Assembly: GCF_013386825.1 (NCBI RefSeq) | Contig: NZ_JACARC010000014.1 | Location: 92,009-156,008 of the forward strand | Reading direction: 5' to 3' | DNA length: 64,000 nt | From: Pseudomonas sp. IPO3778 | GTDB taxonomy: Bacteria > Pseudomonadota > Gammaproteobacteria > Pseudomonadales > Pseudomonadaceae | Part shown: in pieces, positions 63,213-64,000 of the stretch | Layout of the letters: each line of letters starts with the position of its first letter | How positions within the stretch are numbered: position 1 is the first letter of the stretch | Notes under the pieces: generated by a model | What the model was told of the DNA's origin: nothing | What the model saw: the letters and a program-made list of their open reading frames with translations, nothing else | Database searches by the model: none | Made by a program: the position numbers and the translations under genes

Positions 63213-63858
63213 GAGCATCCTCTCCTGACAGCGCTTCCCAAATCTGGTGAGGCGACATGACCACCTCCAGCAGCACCTGGACCATTAACAGACTCACGAA
63301 GCAAGCCAGGCCCAGCCCTACCGTGATGGAAGCCATGTCGGCCAGTTTTACAATCGCCACCAGCACTCCCATCAGGTAGACCTCGAGCATCCCCCAGTCT
63401 TTTAGATGGTGGTAGATGCGATAAAACAGCAAGCCGTAGCTGCGGCCGATGTTCCAGCGAATGCTCAGTAATACGGCCAGCTGGCACAGCAGCTTGAGCA
63501 ACGGAATGCCCATGCTGCAAAGGAACACGACCACCGCGACCCCTTGCATGCCGGTGTCGAACAGGCCGACAACGCCGGTCCACACGGTGTCCTGCGAGGA
63601 CTGCCCGAGTAGATTGAGCTGCATGATGGGTAAAAAGTTCGCGGGGACGTACAACAACAGCGCGGCAAGCACTAAAGCCAGACTCCGCTCCACGACGTTA
63701 TGGCGGTGCGCATACAACTCGTAGCCGCAGCGCGGGCACTGGGCCTTTTCACCGCGGACAAGCTCTGGCTTGCGCATCAGCAAGTCGCACTCATGGCATG
63801 CCACCAGTTCGTCCAGCGGTAAGTCTGACCCCTCGAGGGTATCAACCGGGTCGGGCAT
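63199..63858 (-). CDS. PqiA-type membrane protein, first half-size copy
   Basis: A 219-residue protein with cysteine pairs CHEC and CPRCGYELYAHRHN at residues about 21-52, four membrane helices, and the signature VPANFLPIMQLNLLG. It overlaps the second pqiA-type gene. Together with it and the MCE protein it forms a Pqi/Let-type transport system in the inner membrane and periplasm. First gene of the operon; the promoter should lie in 63859-64000, where no clear operator was recognised. Confidence 0.85.
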   Translation of the reverse strand: MPDPVDTLEGSDLPLDELVACHECDLLMRKPELVRGEKAQCPRCGYELYAHRHNVVERSLALVLAALLLYVPANFLPIMQLNLLGQSSQDTVWTGVVGLFDTGMQGVAVVVFLCSMGIPLLKLLCQLAVLLSIRWNIGRSYGLLFYRIYHHLKDWGMLEVYLMGVLVAIVKLADMASITVGLGLACFVSLLMVQVLLEVVMSPHQIWEALSGEDAHAGD

Positions 63859-64000
63859 ATAGGGCTCGGACTCTAAAAAACATTAGGTGGCTATTCTAGT
63901 GTTCTGGTTCAGAAATAACTGTGCAAATTTGTCGGGCGCCACGGTGGATCAAGCACGCTTTAAAGTTTCCGACCGCCCAAAACAAAACCCCTGATTGCGT

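Overview
The window looks like a chromosomal segment of a Pseudomonas, most likely of the P. fluorescens group. The reasons are high GC with strong third-position GC bias, nine REP/REPIN-type hairpin elements of the kind scattered through fluorescent pseudomonads, the neighbouring holD-like and rimI genes, an Mks condensin operon, an OprD-family porin, DUF2790 proteins, and FecI/FecR/TonB-receptor and czc metal-efflux loci. No complete rRNA or tRNA gene and no CRISPR array was seen.

Layout. 1-5582: an operon-like cluster for a heme-dependent oxidative N-demethylase (DmmA-like subunit, flavin/2Fe-2S reductase, DUF3445 heme subunit), an APC permease and an aldehyde dehydrogenase, probably uptake and oxidation of an N-methylated or other amine. 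5583-12660: an accessory region, partly AT-rich, with a few orphan genes (a lipoprotein, a CoiA-like nuclease, a small conserved protein) and a compact three-gene cassette (TIGR04255-like protein, HTH protein, SHDCD-motif protein). Its three long intergenic gaps (7260-7825, 8699-9094, 9320-9837) hold an unusual architecture: 2-5 direct copies of a short word spaced about 10-14 bp, then one or two inverted copies, with a different word in each module. The region ends at a decayed tRNA 3'-end followed by a terminator, as expected of an island attachment end.

12.8-31.9 kb: an RsbQ-like hydrolase with a PAS histidine kinase, acetyltransferases, a FecI/FecR/TonB siderophore locus with a Fur-box-like site, gamma-glutamyltransferase and a laccase-domain protein, a D-Ala-D-Ala ligase, LysE, AraC, MFS and LysR genes, a flavin reductase and a BdlA-like chemotransducer. 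32.0-44.1 kb: a metal-homeostasis block (DUF2790 protein, OprD porin, two-component system, CzcA/CzcB/CzcC RND efflux, an orphan CzcR-like regulator and a CDF exporter). The CzcA transmembrane signature points to divalent cations (Zn/Co/Cd) rather than copper, and the oprD and czcC upstream regions share an operator-like sequence.

44.3-52.6 kb: gluconate-type, MHS-type and short-chain fatty acid transporters, a Tat-exported phosphatase with an exported partner, and a SET-domain protein. 52.6-64 kb: core functions, namely a beta-carbonic anhydrase, RimI, the Pol III psi subunit, the Mks condensin operon, and a PqiA/PqiA/PqiB (MCE) envelope lipid-transport operon. All assignments come from reading the sequence; no database search was run.
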